The translations under genes and the position numbers were made by a program. From Ditibartonella choladocola (GTDB lineage: Bacteria; Pseudomonadota; Alphaproteobacteria; Rhizobiales; Rhizobiaceae): a DNA stretch of 64,000 bases. The stretch is taken from the NCBI RefSeq assembly GCF_002007565.1, contig NZ_CP015625.1, forward strand, positions 2,475,001 through 2,539,000. Direction: 5' to 3'. Positions 18,173-29,370 of the stretch are shown here, in pieces (within the stretch, counting starts at the first letter, position 1; each line of letters begins with the position of its first letter). The notes beneath the pieces were generated by a model, which saw only the letters and a program-made list of their open reading frames with translations, made no database searches and was not told where the DNA came from.

Positions 18173-18574
18173 ATGAATATTGGTGAAGCAGCAAAACAAT
18201 CGGGTCTTAGTGCAAAAATGATCCGCCATTATGAGGAAACCGGACTTATTTCACCAGCCCATCGGAGCGAAAACGGCTATCGCGTTTATACTGATGACGA
18301 TATTCAAACCTTGCGCTTCATCCGCCGCTCAAGACTGCTCGGTTTTTCTTCCGAAGATATTCGCGTTCTCCTCGGATTATGGAAAGATCATAGCCGTGCC
18401 TCCAGCGAGGTTAAAAAACTCGCCCTTTCGCATATCAAAACGCTGCAGGAAAAAATGGATTCTTTACAGGTGATGATTAATACACTCGACCACCTTGTCC
18501 ATCACTGCCATGGTGATGACAGGCCGGACTGCCCGATTCTTGAAGATCTTGCAGGATCCCGTCATTGTCATTAA
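18173..18574 (+). CDS. CueR/HmrR-type copper-responsive MerR regulator
   Basis: MerR-family activator with N-terminal winged helix (NIGEAAKQSGLSAKMIRHYEETGLI) and a dimerisation helix. Starting at ATG 18173, the metal-binding cysteines of HHCHGDDRPDC fall at 112 and 120, the exact E. coli CueR positions, so I prefer this start over ATG 18164. The C-terminus ends in HCH, an additional possible ligand. Cu(I)/Ag(I) sensing is likely. No copper ATPase or chaperone gene is adjacent, so targets must be elsewhere. Confidence 0.87.
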   Translation: MNIGEAAKQSGLSAKMIRHYEETGLISPAHRSENGYRVYTDDDIQTLRFIRRSRLLGFSSEDIRVLLGLWKDHSRASSEVKKLALSHIKTLQEKMDSLQVMINTLDHLVHHCHGDDRPDCPILEDLAGSRHCH

Positions 18575-18769
18575 CCAAAATAGTCGTTATATTTTTAAAA
18601 AAACTCACTTTCGGCAAATCCGATCATGTTATTTTCAACGCGGCAAATCTTGTAAAGCTTAAAAAAATACCATGCTTTTTTGTCACAATTTAGCGATTTG
18701 AAAAAAAGCACTTTTTATTGTGCGAGAAGAATACTACACATAAGATAATAAGAATAAACGGGATTTGAA

Positions 18770-19930
18770 ATGCGTAAAATACTTGAGATCAACGATCTTA
18801 AAAAACTTGCCAAACGTCGCGTACCCAAGATGTTTTTTGACTATGCCGATTCCGGAGCATGGACAGAAAGCACTTATCGCGCCAATGAAGAAGACTTCAA
18901 AAAAATAAAGCTGCGCCAACGTGTTCTGGTCGATATGACCAATCGTTCGCTTGAAAGCGAAATGATCGGCCAGAAAGTTTCTATGCCGGTTGCTTTGTCA
19001 CCCACCGGTTTGACAGGAATGCAACATGCCAATGGTGAAATGTTGGCAGCGCAAGCTGCCGAAGAATTCGGCGTGCCTTTCACATTGTCGACAATGAGCA
19101 TTTGCTCGATTGAAGATGTTGCATCGGTAACCAAAAAACCGTTCTGGTTCCAGCTTTATGTGATGAAAGATCGCGACTTTATCGCCGACCTTATCAATCG
19201 TGCAAAAGCGGCCAAATGCGGTGCATTGGTTTTAACGCTCGATTTGCAGATTTTAGGACAACGCCATAAAGATTTGCGCAACAACCTGTCTGCCCCGCCA
19301 AAATTCACTTTGAAAAATCTCTGGCAAATGATGACATGCCCGAAATGGTGCATGGACATGTTGCAGACCGATAAAAGAACATTCCGCAATATTGCAGGAC
19401 ACGCCAAAAACGTAACGGATTTGTCTTCGTTGAGTTTGTGGACGGCCTCGCAATTCGACCCGAAGCTTAATTGGAACGATGTCGAATGGATCAAGAAAAT
19501 CTGGGGTGGCAAGCTCATCCTGAAAGGTATTCTTGATGTTGAAGACGCCAAAATGGCTGTCAAAACCGGTGCCGATGCCATTCTGGTTTCAAACCACGGT
19601 GGCCGCCAGCTTGACGGTGCTCCTTCAACCATTTCTGTTTTGCCTGAAATTGTTGATGCTGTCGGAGATATGATAGAAATCCATCTCGATGGTGGTATTC
19701 GTTCCGGTCAGGATGTGTTGAAGGCCTTGGCACTGGGAGCTAAAGGCACATTTATCGGTCGTCCGTTCCTCTACGGGCTTGGTGCTTTGGGTAAACCCGG
19801 CGTCACCAAAGCCTTGGAAATTATCCGTAACGAGCTTGATATTTCAATGGCACTTTGCGGCAAGAAGAAAATTGCCGACCTCACCCATGATGTTCTTTAT
19901 GATTTCAGGCCTTCAAAACCGAAACGCTGA
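18770..19930 (+). CDS. lldD: FMN-dependent L-lactate dehydrogenase
   Basis: Oxidises L-lactate to pyruvate and passes electrons to the quinone pool at the membrane. A 386-residue alpha-hydroxy-acid oxidase fold: FDYADSGAWTE at residues 23-33, LSPTGLTGM, and the catalytic His276 with Arg279 in SNHGGRQLDG. FMN phosphate is bound by DGGIRSG and the GRPFLYG region. The family's QLY motif (FWFQLYV) is present. It is an isolated gene with its own terminator; no lactate permease or lldR adjoins it. Confidence 0.92.
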   Translation: MRKILEINDLKKLAKRRVPKMFFDYADSGAWTESTYRANEEDFKKIKLRQRVLVDMTNRSLESEMIGQKVSMPVALSPTGLTGMQHANGEMLAAQAAEEFGVPFTLSTMSICSIEDVASVTKKPFWFQLYVMKDRDFIADLINRAKAAKCGALVLTLDLQILGQRHKDLRNNLSAPPKFTLKNLWQMMTCPKWCMDMLQTDKRTFRNIAGHAKNVTDLSSLSLWTASQFDPKLNWNDVEWIKKIWGGKLILKGILDVEDAKMAVKTGADAILVSNHGGRQLDGAPSTISVLPEIVDAVGDMIEIHLDGGIRSGQDVLKALALGAKGTFIGRPFLYGLGALGKPGVTKALEIIRNELDISMALCGKKKIADLTHDVLYDFRPSKPKR

Positions 19931-19956
19931 AAGAACAACATAATGGACTATTGGAT

Positions 19957-19983
19957 AAGCCGGGCAAAATGCCCGGCTTTTTC
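19957..19983 (+). terminator. Terminator after lldD
   Basis: AAGCCGGGC (19957-19965) pairs with GCCCGGCTT (19971-19979) around a five-base loop, followed by a T-run to 19982. Confidence 0.93.
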
Positions 19984-20519
19984 AATGCTTCTGCTTTTTT
20001 AACGGCAATTTTTTAAAACGCGATTTTTCTTGGACTTCAAAAAACCGATAAAAAGCAACGATTGAAAAGAATAAAAAGTCCGGCACTAAAAACGGGCGGC
20101 TTTCAGAGAACACACATCAAAAACCACCTTTGAACCAACCGATAATCACCTTTGTTTTCGCATTTTTCTAGCTGACGGAACAACGCTTTTTGCCAAGCTG
20201 AAGGTTCCATATCAGGCTGAAGGCTCCTTGTTAAGTGTCCCCGATTTTATCATTATTTTGCTTTGTCAAAGCCGGATTATCTAACGGTGTTTGTGGCAAG
20301 CGGATTTCAAAAAATATAAAACAACTCGCCCATGTTATCGAGCATCTTTCATGACCTTTTGTGCCGGATGTTTGGCCCAAGACCCACAAGGTCAATTCGA
20401 GAAAAACAGGCCGGTTTTTGAAGGATTAAAAAAGGCGCTGCGGTGATAAATATCGATTGTCATCGAACAAACGCCGGTATTTGTCAAAAGCCAATGGACA
20501 TAAAAATGCACCGAAATTC
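19984..20519. other. Gap between lldD and the Lrp-type regulator
   Basis: No gene or hairpin that I trust. It holds a small direct duplication (GCTGAAGG blocks at about 20199 and 20217). Confidence 0.4.
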
Positions 20520-20969
20520 TCACCGCTGCATCAGAACAGAGCGGATGGAAAAGGCCGAATGGATGCGCGCAACACCGGGAAGACGTGATAATATTTCCTT
20601 GTGAATGGTTTCATAAGCGGCGGCATTTTCTGCTTCCGCTCGCAACCAATAATCTGCATCCCCCGTCATCAAATAACATTCCTTGATTTCCGGATGGCGG
20701 CGCACAGCCGCCTCGAAGCGGTTCAAATATTCTTCCGTCTGTTTTTCAAGTGTAATCTGGATAATGGCAATCAGCCGGTCTTCTCCTTCGACACTTCCTA
20801 ATATGGCGGTAAACCCGCGAATAACACCGCTTTCTTCCAATAATTTTACACGTCTCAAACATGCCGAGGGGGAAAGCCCCACTTCGGCAGCGAGATTTGC
20901 ATTGGTCATGCGACCGTCGCGGCGCAACAGGCGGATGATATTACGATCTATTGCATCAAGATTTTGCAT
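20520..20969 (-). CDS. Lrp/AsnC-family regulator, probably controlling alr-dadA
   Basis: 149 residues with an N-terminal helix-turn-helix (NANLAAEVGLSPSACLRRVKLLE, about 23-45) and a C-terminal RAM ligand-binding domain (YLMTGDADYWLRAEA). It is divergent from alr-dadA. In other proteobacteria an Lrp-type protein (DadR) in this arrangement responds to alanine, so the same role is inferred. The shared upstream gap has an AT palindrome at 21011-21027. Confidence 0.85.
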   Translation of the reverse strand: MQNLDAIDRNIIRLLRRDGRMTNANLAAEVGLSPSACLRRVKLLEESGVIRGFTAILGSVEGEDRLIAIIQITLEKQTEEYLNRFEAAVRRHPEIKECYLMTGDADYWLRAEAENAAAYETIHKEILSRLPGVARIHSAFSIRSVLMQR

Positions 20970-21010
20970 AATATTTCAATTTTTCGGATTTACGCTCAAT
21001 ATTCGACGAT

Positions 21011-21027
21011 AAATATCTATAATATTT
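21011..21027. promoter_or_regulatory. Candidate Lrp-type operator
   Basis: AAATAT and ATATTT arms separated by five bases, with flanking AT-rich sequence, in the short gap between divergent lrp-type and alr genes. Autoregulation and control of alr-dadA would both fit. No consensus was tested. Confidence 0.35.
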
Positions 21028-21163
21028 CAAAAATAGATACAACATTCAAATGCTCTTCACATATGATAGACAACCTGAAATGGCAAAAAGCCACGGGAAC
21101 AAGCTTAAGGGAACCAATGCAGGCATCCGGATTGGCAACCGGATTTATCTGGGAAATAATGAA

Positions 21164-22309
21164 ATGGGTGAAATTCAAAACAACAATAAAATTCCGACAT
21201 CAGCCTATGGGGCAATTCTCACAATCAATCTTGATGCCATTGTCGAAAATTACAACACGATAAAAAAAATGGTTGCTCCGGCACAAAGTGCTGCTGTTGT
21301 CAAAGCCGACGCTTATGGCCTTGGTGCTCAAAAAGTCGCACCCTTGCTTTATGAAGCAGGATGCCGGTTTTTCTTTGTAGCAGAACTTGTCGAGGCATTC
21401 CGGCTTAAAGATGAGTTGCCGACAGATGCTTCCATTGCTGTTTTGAATGGCATTTTACCGGGAACGGAAAAAATAACGGCGGAAGCCGAAATCATTCCGG
21501 TTCTGAATTCCTGGGAAGCTATTCTTGACTGGCAAAAATTATGCGCGAGCGAAGCAAAGCGTTTACCCGCAATCATCCAGATTGACACCGGCATGTGCCG
21601 CTTGGGGCTTGATAATAGCGAGCTTTACCGCCTTGTCGCCGACCCGTCGATTTTTAACGACGCGGATATAAAACTGGTTATCAGCCATTTGGCCAAAAGC
21701 GACGAGGAAAATAGCCCTGCCAATCCTGCCCAGCTTGAAGCAATGAAGAAGGCACTTGCCAAACTGCCAACTTCAAAAGTTGCGCTTGCTGCTTCCGGCG
21801 GGATTTTCTTGAACACCGGTTATCATTTCAACATGGTGCGCCCCGGAATTGCCCTTTACGGTGTTGACCCGCTCGGCAAAAGCCCGACAGTTATCAAACC
21901 GGTTGTCAGCCTTGACGCCCATGTTATCCAGACACGCCATGTTCCCGCTGGTTCGGCAATCGGCTATGGTGGAACATTTATAACCGAACGGCCAAGCACA
22001 ATCACAACAATATCGGTGGGCTATGCCGATGGTTGGTTAAGGGCACTCGGCAATAAAGGTTCGGTTTATTTCAAAGGGGTGCGCGTGCCGATTGTTGGCC
22101 GCGTTTCGATGGATTCCATCACACTTGATACAACGCATCTTGGTGAAAATGCACCAAAAGCCGGTGATCTTGTCGAACTCATCGGCAAGCACCAATCGCT
22201 TGACGATGTTGCTCGCGATGCCGGCACGATACCTTATGAAATTCTAACGTCGCTCGGTCATCGTTACGAGCGCATCTATGTGAAAAACCGCGAGGGAAAC
22301 AAAAAATGA
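21164..22309 (+). CDS. alr: Alanine racemase, catabolic type
   Basis: PLP enzyme interconverting L- and D-alanine. The PLP lysine is Lys47 in [11 protein letters not shown]; the opposing catalytic Tyr is in [16 protein letters not shown] and RVSMDS contain cofactor contacts. I start at ATG 21164 (GGGA nine bases upstream), giving 381 residues. Starts at 21050 or 21080 would add 28-38 residues that look unlike the family. A four-base overlap (ATGA) couples it to dadA, indicating a catabolic role: L-alanine to D-alanine to pyruvate. Confidence 0.9.
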   Translation: MGEIQNNNKIPTSAYGAILTINLDAIVENYNTIKKMVAPAQSAAVVKADAYGLGAQKVAPLLYEAGCRFFFVAELVEAFRLKDELPTDASIAVLNGILPGTEKITAEAEIIPVLNSWEAILDWQKLCASEAKRLPAIIQIDTGMCRLGLDNSELYRLVADPSIFNDADIKLVISHLAKSDEENSPANPAQLEAMKKALAKLPTSKVALAASGGIFLNTGYHFNMVRPGIALYGVDPLGKSPTVIKPVVSLDAHVIQTRHVPAGSAIGYGGTFITERPSTITTISVGYADGWLRALGNKGSVYFKGVRVPIVGRVSMDSITLDTTHLGENAPKAGDLVELIGKHQSLDDVARDAGTIPYEILTSLGHRYERIYVKNREGNKK

Positions 22310-23562
22310 AAGTGCTTGTTCTGGGAAGTGGTGTCGTTGGTGTAACTTCAGCTTGGTACCTCAATAAAGCAGGCCACGAAGTCACGGTCATTGATCGTGA
22401 AGAAGGGCCTGCGCTGGAAACAAGCTATGCCAATGCCGGTCAGGTTTCTTTCGGATATACAACCCCCTGGGCACAGCCGGGGCTGACGCTCAAAGCATTG
22501 AAAATGATGCGGCAAGCCAATCCGCCACTTATTATTCACCCCACTTTCAGCCTCGACCAGATGAAGTGGCTCTTTGCAATGTTTATCAATTGCAATGAAA
22601 ACCGTTACAAGAAAAACAAATCCCTGATGGTGCGCGTATCCGACTATGCCGCCAAATGCCTTCAGGCCTTGCGCGAAGAAACATCTATCCATTACGACGA
22701 ACGCATGCAGGGCACGATCCAGCTTTTCCGCGATCCCCACCAGCTTGAAGCGGCCAACAAGGATGTCGAGGTTCTCAAAGCAGATGGCATTGCCTTTAAG
22801 ATGCTCGATAGTGACGGTTGCGTTGCCGCAGAACCCGGATTGGCACCGTTAAAAGATAAAATCGTTGGTGGATTGCAAACCCCTGAAGATGAAACCGGCG
22901 ATTGCCAGATGTTTACAACCAAACTTGCAAAACTCGCGGTCGATAAAGGGGTTGAATTTTCCTATAATACAATAATCAATAAACTTCTCGTTGAGGGCGG
23001 TAAAATTACCGGCGTGGAAACGTCACGCGGTGTAATGCATGCCGATGCCTATCTTGTTGCAATGGGGTCTTTTACGCCGTTTCTTATTCGCGATCTCGGA
23101 CTTCATGCGCCAATCTATCCGGTAAAAGGCTATTCCATTACAGTACCGATCACCGACGAGGCGAAAGCACCGGTTTCAACCGTTATTGACGATATTTACA
23201 AAGTTGCTGTTACAAGACTGGGTAATCGTATCCGCGTCGGCGGCATGGCAGAAGTTTCAGGCTATGAAATCAAGCTCACCGAACCACGCCTGAAAACCCT
23301 GCAAGAAGCTTTGGAAATGATGTTTTCCGGCTCCTATGATAAAGACTTCAAGCCGGAACTATGGTCAGGTTTACGGCCGGTAACGCCTGACAGTGTGCCC
23401 ATTATCGGCAAAACAAAATATGAAAACCTGTTTATCAATTCCGGACATGGTACTTTGGGGTGGACAATGTCGACCGGAAGTGGCCATTTGATTGCCGATA
23501 TTATCAGCGGCAACAAGCCCGAAATTGACCCGACAGGACTGGACATCAGCCGGTATCAATAA
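22306..23562 (+). CDS. dadA: D-amino acid dehydrogenase small subunit DadA
   Basis: FAD enzyme oxidising D-alanine and other D-amino acids to 2-oxo acids and ammonia, feeding the respiratory chain. The N-terminal Rossmann motif [14 protein letters not shown] and the next strand EVTVIDRE are clear. Other DAO-family blocks are [22 protein letters not shown] and the C-terminal [15 protein letters not shown]. 418 residues, standard length. Second gene of the alr-dadA operon, closed by a terminator. Confidence 0.93.
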   Translation: MKVLVLGSGVVGVTSAWYLNKAGHEVTVIDREEGPALETSYANAGQVSFGYTTPWAQPGLTLKALKMMRQANPPLIIHPTFSLDQMKWLFAMFINCNENRYKKNKSLMVRVSDYAAKCLQALREETSIHYDERMQGTIQLFRDPHQLEAANKDVEVLKADGIAFKMLDSDGCVAAEPGLAPLKDKIVGGLQTPEDETGDCQMFTTKLAKLAVDKGVEFSYNTIINKLLVEGGKITGVETSRGVMHADAYLVAMGSFTPFLIRDLGLHAPIYPVKGYSITVPITDEAKAPVSTVIDDIYKVAVTRLGNRIRVGGMAEVSGYEIKLTEPRLKTLQEALEMMFSGSYDKDFKPELWSGLRPVTPDSVPIIGKTKYENLFINSGHGTLGWTMSTGSGHLIADIISGNKPEIDPTGLDISRYQ

Positions 23563-23600
23563 TTTTTCGACCAATTAAATGACAATTGAAAAACTTATGC

Positions 23601-23644
23601 GCTGCAACAGCCTTCTTTTAAAACAAGAAACTGTTGCAGCTTTT
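23601..23644 (+). terminator. Terminator after dadA
   Basis: GCTGCAACAG (23601-23610) pairs with CTGTTGCAGC (23631-23640), ten base pairs with a 20-base loop and a short T-run. Confidence 0.8.
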
Positions 23645-24071
23645 CATGCGCACTCTATCCGGTTTGCCTTTTCTCGCTCATGAATTGCATTTTGCGGATT
23701 ATTCGTTTCGTCTTTAGGTGCTTTTCGTTCTTCCGGTTTTCTATTCCGGCCGGTTGTCCGGTTTTTTAGTTCCTGACCGTCCGTTTGATTTTTGTTCCGC
23801 ATGCTTACACTTTTTTAGTGCTCGAACCGTCCGTTATTTCAGTGCTCGACCTGCCCGTAATCTTTTCAAAGTTTACTCTTCGTCGGTTCCGGAATGTCCG
23901 GAAATTTTATGGAAAATAAACAGACACAGCCAAGGCGAAAAGCTGACCGTTTTCCTCTTTCCGTTTTGTCCATTTCACCAATAGTTCTACATCATTGCGG
24001 CACCGCCGAAGATGGCGCCCCAAAACCAAAAAGAATAAAAATCCGAATAAAAAACAGAACAAAAACCAAAT
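23645..24071. other. Gap between dadA and gcvP (convergent)
   Basis: Low-complexity T-rich sequence with loosely repeated blocks (CCGGTTTT, and GTGCTCGAACCGTCCG followed by GTGCTCGACCTGCCCG near 23818-23855). No gene is supported. Confidence 0.45.
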
Positions 24072-24097
24072 AAAAAACCGGCCGAAGCCGGTTTTTT
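24072..24097. terminator. Bidirectional terminator at the 3' end of gcvP
   Basis: AAAAAACCGGC and GCCGGTTTTTT flank a CGAA-type loop. A-runs and T-runs on both sides allow it to end the gcv transcript (minus strand) and anything arriving from the other side. It touches the gcvP stop codon at 24098. Confidence 0.9.
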
Positions 24098-26905
24098 TTA
24101 ACGATAATTGGAAAGCGGTGGACAGGAACAAATAAGATGCCTGTCACCGGCCACATTATCAATGCGTGAAACCGGCGGCCAATATTTATCTGCCGGATCC
24201 TGAGCAGGGTCAGGAAGTGCCGCAATTTTGCGCGAATAGGCATGTGACCAATTGTCATCAATGGTATCGGCCAGAACATGCGGGGCATTGACGAGCGGAT
24301 TATCATCCTTCGGCCAGACACCCTCACCCACTTTTTTGGCTTCTTCGGAAATGGCAAGAAGGGCGTTGCACAGCCTGTCAATTTCCGATTTCGGTTCGGA
24401 TTCTGTGGGTTCGATCATCAATGTTCCGGGAACCGGAAACGACATCGTCGGAGCATGGAAGCCATAATCGATCAGACGTTTGGCCACATCGTCGACAGTG
24501 ATGCCGTAATTATCCTTGAGGACACGCGTATCGACAATACATTCATGCGCAACACGCCCTCTTTTTCCTTTATAAAGAATCGGATAGGCCGCAGAAAGTT
24601 GCTCTGCAATGTAGTTTGCATTCAAAATTGCATTTTCGGTAGCAAGTTTCAGCCCTTCGGCGCCCATCATACGGATATACATCCATGTGATTGTGAGAAT
24701 TGAAGCACTGCCAAAAGGTGCTGCCGAAACAGCATGGCTTGTCGAAAACAGTGCGTGACCGGGAACGAAAGGTTCGAGATGCTTTGAAACGCCGATCGGC
24801 CCGACACCCGGACCACCGCCGCCATGGGGAATAGCAAAAGTTTTATGCAAATTCATGTGGCAGACATCCGCGCCGACATCAGCCGGACGGGCGAGAGCAA
24901 CCAGCGCATTGAGATTTGCACCGTCAAAATAGACTTGCCCGCCATTTTCGTGAATAATCTTGCAAATCTCTTTGATACTTTCTTCATAGACCCCGTGGGT
25001 TGACGGATAGGTAATCATCAAAGCAGCAAGATTGTCTTTGTGTTCGACTGCTTTTTTGCGCAAGTCTTCGACATCAACATCTCCGTCCCCTAGACAATCG
25101 ACCACAACCACTTCCATTCCGGCCATATGTGCCGAAGCCGGATTTGTGCCATGGGCAGAAGCCGGAATGAGACAGATATTGCGATTATGTTCGCCATTTT
25201 TGTCGTGATAGCGGCGAATAGCAAGAAGACCGGTATATTCACCTTGTGCGCCGGAATTGGGTTGAAATGAAATGGCGCTGAAGCCGGTAATTTCACACAG
25301 CCATTTTTCAAGTTCGGAAATAAGCTGCTGATAGCCGCGACTATCGGTCTTCGGGGCAAAGGGGTGAAGATTTGCAACCTTCGGCCAGCTTAAAGGCATC
25401 ATCTCGGCAGCCGCATTCAATTTCATGGTGCAGGAACCGAGCGGAATCATGGCGCGGTCAAGTGCCAGATCTTTATCGGCAAGGCGGCGCAAAAAGCGCA
25501 TCATTTCGGTTTCCGATTGCACAGCATGGAAAAACGGCTGGCTTAAAAAGGAACCATCGCGTTTTTTGCCCAAGAGTTTCGACGGGGCTTTATCACTGAG
25601 CGTTGCACCGAAAAGCTTGGCAAGTGCTTTTGCGTCTTCTTCATCCGAAAGTTCATCAAAATTGATGGAAACGGTATCCTTGTCGATAACGCGTATGAGG
25701 CGGCCATCACTTTCCGCTTTTTGTTGCAGTTCATCCGCTTTACCGGCAACATTGACGGTTACACAATCGAAATAATGGTCGCCGGCAAGAGCAAAGCCCG
25801 CATCTTTGACACTGTCGCCGAACCGGCTTGCAAGATCATGAACGCGGTTGGCAATCGCCTGCAAACCTTCCGGACCATGCCAGACAGCAAAAGCTGTTGC
25901 CATATTGGCAAGGAGTGCCTGAGCAGTACAAATATTCGACGTTGCTTTGTCGCGGCGGATATGCTGTTCACGTGTCTGCAATGCAAGACGGTAGGCAACC
26001 CGCCCTTTGGTATCAATCGACTGCCCGACAATGCGTCCGGGAATCATACGTGTCAGAGCTTCGGATACCGCCAGATAACCGGCATGTGGACCGCCGAATC
26101 CCATTGGCACGCCGAAACGCTGCATCGAGCCGACAACCATATCGGCTCCCCAAAGGGCAGGCGCTTCCATGATTGTCAAAGCCAGAGGATCAGCCACAAC
26201 AATAACCAATGCACCTTTGGCTTTGGCTTTCTTGATAACATCGCTATGATCGACAAAACGTCCCTTTGTGTCGGGCCATGGCAAAACGATTGCTGCCGTC
26301 TTGTCGGTGATCTCGCTCTCTAACCCGATCTCGTAACCTTGCGTTTCTGCCCTTGTTTGAGCCACCGCCAAAGTTTGCGGGTGAAGTTCGCCAAAGACAG
26401 AAATGGCCGTTTTTTTATTGCGCGAAAAGCGCACCGCAACGGCGTTTGCTTCGGCAAGTGATGTCGCTTCATCAAGAAGCGAGGCCGCCGCAATCGGCAA
26501 ACCCGTCAATTCGCAGACAAGAGTCTGGAAATTGAACAACATTTCAAGCCGCCCCTGACTGATTTCTGCCTGATAGGGAGTATAGGCAGTGTACCAAGCC
26601 GGATTTTCAAAAAGATTGCGTAAAATGACAGAAGGAACAAAAGTGCCATAATAGCCCTGTCCGATAAAGCTTTTATGGAGACGATTCTGTTCCATCATGT
26701 TGTGAAGCTCGTGAAGAGCTGCCCCTTCACTTACAGCTTTTGGCAATTGAAGCGGGCGATGAAGACGGATTGCGTTCGGCACTGCCTGCTCGACCAATTC
26801 CTCAAGAGAACCAAGCCCCAATTTATGCAGCATTGCCTTTGCCTCTTCGGGCCGCGGTCCGATATGGCGTGATGAAAATGGAAGTTCCTGCATTTTATTA
26901 TCCAA
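24098..26905 (-). CDS. gcvP: Glycine dehydrogenase (decarboxylating), P protein
   Basis: PLP-dependent P protein of the glycine cleavage system. It decarboxylates glycine and loads the aminomethyl group on the lipoyl arm of GcvH. It is a single 935-residue chain, with N- and C-terminal halves fused as in E. coli (957). The N-terminal FIGQGYYGT and the PLP-lysine segment [16 protein letters not shown] mark the two halves. Last gene of gcvT-gcvH-gcvP; its start overlaps gcvH by eight bases. Confidence 0.96.
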   Translation of the reverse strand: MDNKMQELPFSSRHIGPRPEEAKAMLHKLGLGSLEELVEQAVPNAIRLHRPLQLPKAVSEGAALHELHNMMEQNRLHKSFIGQGYYGTFVPSVILRNLFENPAWYTAYTPYQAEISQGRLEMLFNFQTLVCELTGLPIAAASLLDEATSLAEANAVAVRFSRNKKTAISVFGELHPQTLAVAQTRAETQGYEIGLESEITDKTAAIVLPWPDTKGRFVDHSDVIKKAKAKGALVIVVADPLALTIMEAPALWGADMVVGSMQRFGVPMGFGGPHAGYLAVSEALTRMIPGRIVGQSIDTKGRVAYRLALQTREQHIRRDKATSNICTAQALLANMATAFAVWHGPEGLQAIANRVHDLASRFGDSVKDAGFALAGDHYFDCVTVNVAGKADELQQKAESDGRLIRVIDKDTVSINFDELSDEEDAKALAKLFGATLSDKAPSKLLGKKRDGSFLSQPFFHAVQSETEMMRFLRRLADKDLALDRAMIPLGSCTMKLNAAAEMMPLSWPKVANLHPFAPKTDSRGYQQLISELEKWLCEITGFSAISFQPNSGAQGEYTGLLAIRRYHDKNGEHNRNICLIPASAHGTNPASAHMAGMEVVVVDCLGDGDVDVEDLRKKAVEHKDNLAALMITYPSTHGVYEESIKEICKIIHENGGQVYFDGANLNALVALARPADVGADVCHMNLHKTFAIPHGGGGPGVGPIGVSKHLEPFVPGHALFSTSHAVSAAPFGSASILTITWMYIRMMGAEGLKLATENAILNANYIAEQLSAAYPILYKGKRGRVAHECIVDTRVLKDNYGITVDDVAKRLIDYGFHAPTMSFPVPGTLMIEPTESEPKSEIDRLCNALLAISEEAKKVGEGVWPKDDNPLVNAPHVLADTIDDNWSHAYSRKIAALPDPAQDPADKYWPPVSRIDNVAGDRHLICSCPPLSNYR

Positions 26906-27266
26906 TCATTGCGATATAGCCGGCTTCATCCATCAGGCTGTCAAGCTGGCTTGCGTCGGAAATTTTCATCTTCCACAACCAGCCCTCTTTTTCCGCCTTC
27001 TGGTTAACGAGTGCCGGATCATCGCTCAAAGCGTCATTGACTTCGCTGATCGTACCATCAACCGGTGAAAAAACATCGGATGCAGCCTTGACCGATTCGA
27101 CAACGGCAACAGAATCGCCCTTTTTGACAGTGCTGCCGACTTCCGGCAATTCAACAAAAACAAGGTCGCCAAGCTGCTCCTGGGCATGGTTTGTGATGCC
27201 GACCGTTGCAAGATCACCATCAAGACTGATCCATTCATGATCTTCGGTGAAATACAGTTTAACCAT
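26898..27266 (-). CDS. gcvH: Glycine cleavage system H protein
   Basis: Lipoyl carrier shuttling the aminomethyl group among P, T and L proteins. The lipoylated lysine is Lys60 in VESVKAASD. Conserved HEWISLDGD at the N-terminus and [22 protein letters not shown] follow the family closely. 122 residues, normal. The overlap with gcvP and five-base spacing to gcvT indicate one mRNA. Confidence 0.96.
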   Translation of the reverse strand: MVKLYFTEDHEWISLDGDLATVGITNHAQEQLGDLVFVELPEVGSTVKKGDSVAVVESVKAASDVFSPVDGTISEVNDALSDDPALVNQKAEKEGWLWKMKISDASQLDSLMDEAGYIAMIG

Positions 27267-27271
27267 GTGTT

Positions 27272-28378
27272 TTATCCTTTAAAATAACGATGTTCGACAA
27301 AGGGAAGTGAGTGGACAACAAGCGGTATTTTCTTACCGCGAACTTCTGTCTCAAGCTTGGTTCCGGCTTTTGCAAGGTCTATTGCAACATAACCCATTGC
27401 AACCGGCCCGTTGAATGATGGACCAAAACCACCTGATGTAACGTGACCGACAAGCTTGCCTGTCTCGTCAAAAATTTCTGCACCGGCTCGCACCGGCTGG
27501 CGTGTTTCCGGCATCAAACCGACGCGGCGGCGTGTTGCGCCATTTTTCAATGCTTCAAGAAAAGCCTTGGCACCGAAAAACTCGCCCTTTTCACGCACCG
27601 GTTTGGTGACAGCCCAGGTAATTGCCGCTTCAACCGGATTGGTTTTTGCAGTGATGTCGTTGCCATGGAGGCACAAACCCGCTTCCAGTCGCAGACTGTC
27701 GCGTGCGGCAAGGCCTATCCATGTCACGCGCGGGTCGCTCAACAGTTTTTCGGCAAGTGCTTGAGCTTCATCAACCGGCAGGCCGATTTCAAATCCATCT
27801 TCACCGGTATAGCCCGAACGTGTCATAAACCAGTTTTTCTTCGGTTCAAAACCATGCATGAACTGAAGTTCGTTACCGGGTAAGCCTGCTTTTTTAATGA
27901 CATCGGCAGCTTCTGGCCCCTGTAACGCCAAAAACACGCGTTCAAGCGGTTCGATTTTGCAGTCAAAGCCGTGCGCGCGTTTTTGAAGTTCGGCAATGTC
28001 GGCTTTCGCGTTACCGGCATTGGCAACAACCATAAAACGTTTTTCGCCAAGGCGGGTGACAATGAGATCGTCAAGGATGCCCGCCTCTTCATTCAAAAGA
28101 TAGTTATAACGTGACTGGCCGATTTGCAGTGCTTCAGCGTCAAGCGGCAGGGCTTTTGACAAAAAGTCGGCTGCACCATTGCCTTCAACCAGTATCAGTT
28201 TCATATGAGAAATATCGAACAGACCCGCATGGGCACGCGTATGCAAATGCTCCTTCATAACACCGAGCGGGTAAGTGAGCGGCATGTTCCATCCGGCAAA
28301 ATTACCGAATTTGGCTCCGGCTTTTTCATGCATATGAAAAAGCGGTAAAGTTTTCAGGTCTTCTTGAGAGTTGCCCAT
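27272..28378 (-). CDS. gcvT: Aminomethyltransferase, T protein of glycine cleavage
   Basis: Transfers the methylene group from GcvH to tetrahydrofolate and releases ammonia. Family blocks: [19 protein letters not shown] and [13 protein letters not shown], with the C-terminal barrel at [19 protein letters not shown] choose ATG 28378 because GGAG lies six bases upstream. The in-frame start at 28417 would place extra residues between the riboswitch and the ribosome site. 368 residues. First gene of the operon, controlled by the glycine riboswitch upstream. Confidence 0.94.
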   Translation of the reverse strand: MGNSQEDLKTLPLFHMHEKAGAKFGNFAGWNMPLTYPLGVMKEHLHTRAHAGLFDISHMKLILVEGNGAADFLSKALPLDAEALQIGQSRYNYLLNEEAGILDDLIVTRLGEKRFMVVANAGNAKADIAELQKRAHGFDCKIEPLERVFLALQGPEAADVIKKAGLPGNELQFMHGFEPKKNWFMTRSGYTGEDGFEIGLPVDEAQALAEKLLSDPRVTWIGLAARDSLRLEAGLCLHGNDITAKTNPVEAAITWAVTKPVREKGEFFGAKAFLEALKNGATRRRVGLMPETRQPVRAGAEIFDETGKLVGHVTSGGFGPSFNGPVAMGYVAIDLAKAGTKLETEVRGKKIPLVVHSLPFVEHRYFKG

Positions 28379-28426
28379 AAATTGCTCCGAGGTTGCGCCA
28401 ATAGACACACAATGCATCTATTTCAC

Positions 28427-28622
28427 ACCCCTCTGTCTTGAGCCTGAGAGACTTGTGGAAAGCTCTCCCCCTCCACTTACACCTTCGGCGCGGGACAAAC
28501 CCGACTTTCCAGAGCTGTCTTGATCTTTTTACGGTTCCTTGTGCCTGAGAGATTACGGGCTGTTTTCCCCTTCGGCGGTCAAAACACGGTTGACTGTATT
28601 TTTACACTCTCCCGCAAAAAGA
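28427..28622 (-). promoter_or_regulatory. Tandem glycine riboswitch upstream of gcvT-gcvH-gcvP
   Basis: On the minus strand two aptamers are evident. The first (about 28537-28620) has GCGGGAGAGTG, GCCGAAGGGG and the conserved ATCTCTCAGGCA. The second (about 28427-28520) has GCTCTGGAAAG, GCCGAAGGTG and GTCTCTCAGGCTCAAGACAG. A short linker separates them. Such tandem switches turn on gcv operons when glycine is high. The gcvT ribosome site is about 40 bases downstream, so control could be translational or by termination; I see no obvious terminator hairpin. Confidence 0.95.
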
Positions 28623-28735
28623 TGGGAAAGGTCAAATTTACCCCTCCCTGACATAAGACCGGTTCTAGCCGATCTTCAAAGTGAAGTCATCCTTAAAAAA
28701 TCGTTTCCCCCGACTATGTCGGGATATTTAGCCCA

Positions 28736-28772
28736 TATGTTCCTGACAATTCCCCGTATGTTCCTGACAATT
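28736..28772. repeat. Direct duplication, 21-bp period
   Basis: TATGTTCCTGACAATT occurs at 28736-28751 and again at 28757-28772, in the short gap between the riboswitch and the crcB stop. A small GTGATAATCAC palindrome follows. Confidence 0.8.
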
Positions 28773-28816
28773 AATTGTGATAATCACGATGAAGCCGTTT
28801 TGTTTTTTGAAATTTT

Positions 28817-29200
28817 CTAATGGTTGATCTTGCTGCCGAGATAAAATCCCATAGCTGTCGCGAAAAGACAAAAGGCGACAGAAATAATAATATTGAGAAA
28901 GGCTTCACCGACTGCGCCTTTTTTCAAAAGCTCGAAGCTTTGCAAGCTGAAGGAAGAAAAAGTTGTAAAGCCGCCGCAAATCCCCACCATGACAAAAAGC
29001 CGGATGGTCTCGCCCATCGGCCATTTTGCCTGAGACATTGTGATAACGCCAAAAAAAGCGATCACAAAAGAACCGACAATATTGATAAGAATTGTTCCCC
29101 ATGGCAGATTTTTACTGACCGGAACCATGAGGAGCGATAACCAGTAACGTAAAACCGTGCCCAGTGCGCCGCCAAAAGCCACCCATAATGTTGCACTCAT
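28817..29200 (-). CDS. crcB: Fluoride ion channel CrcB/Fluc
   Basis: Four-helix membrane protein, 127 residues, that exports fluoride as a dual-topology dimer. Family motifs: FGGALGTVLRYW, GTILINIVGSFVIAF (pore Asn) and GICGGFTTFSSFS (the phenylalanine ladder and central Na site). A single crcB gene is consistent with a homodimer. No fluoride riboswitch was recognised upstream. Confidence 0.93.
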   Translation of the reverse strand: MSATLWVAFGGALGTVLRYWLSLLMVPVSKNLPWGTILINIVGSFVIAFFGVITMSQAKWPMGETIRLFVMVGICGGFTTFSSFSLQSFELLKKGAVGEAFLNIIISVAFCLFATAMGFYLGSKINH

Positions 29201-29370
29201 CAGACAATCTCCTTAAAGGAAGGAAAACTATTTCAACCCAAGCACCAAATAAAACGCCGACATAAAAATTAAATGCCATAAGATAATATGACGACATAAA
29301 ACAGAATGCCGCCATAAAGCAAAGTGCCGAAAAGAACAAAGTACCGAAAGAAACAACGTAAGGACTAAAA

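Noticed and set aside
29201..29370. Fluoride riboswitch before crcB
   Set aside because: No sequence resembling the conserved fluoride aptamer; the gap is A-rich with loose repeats.
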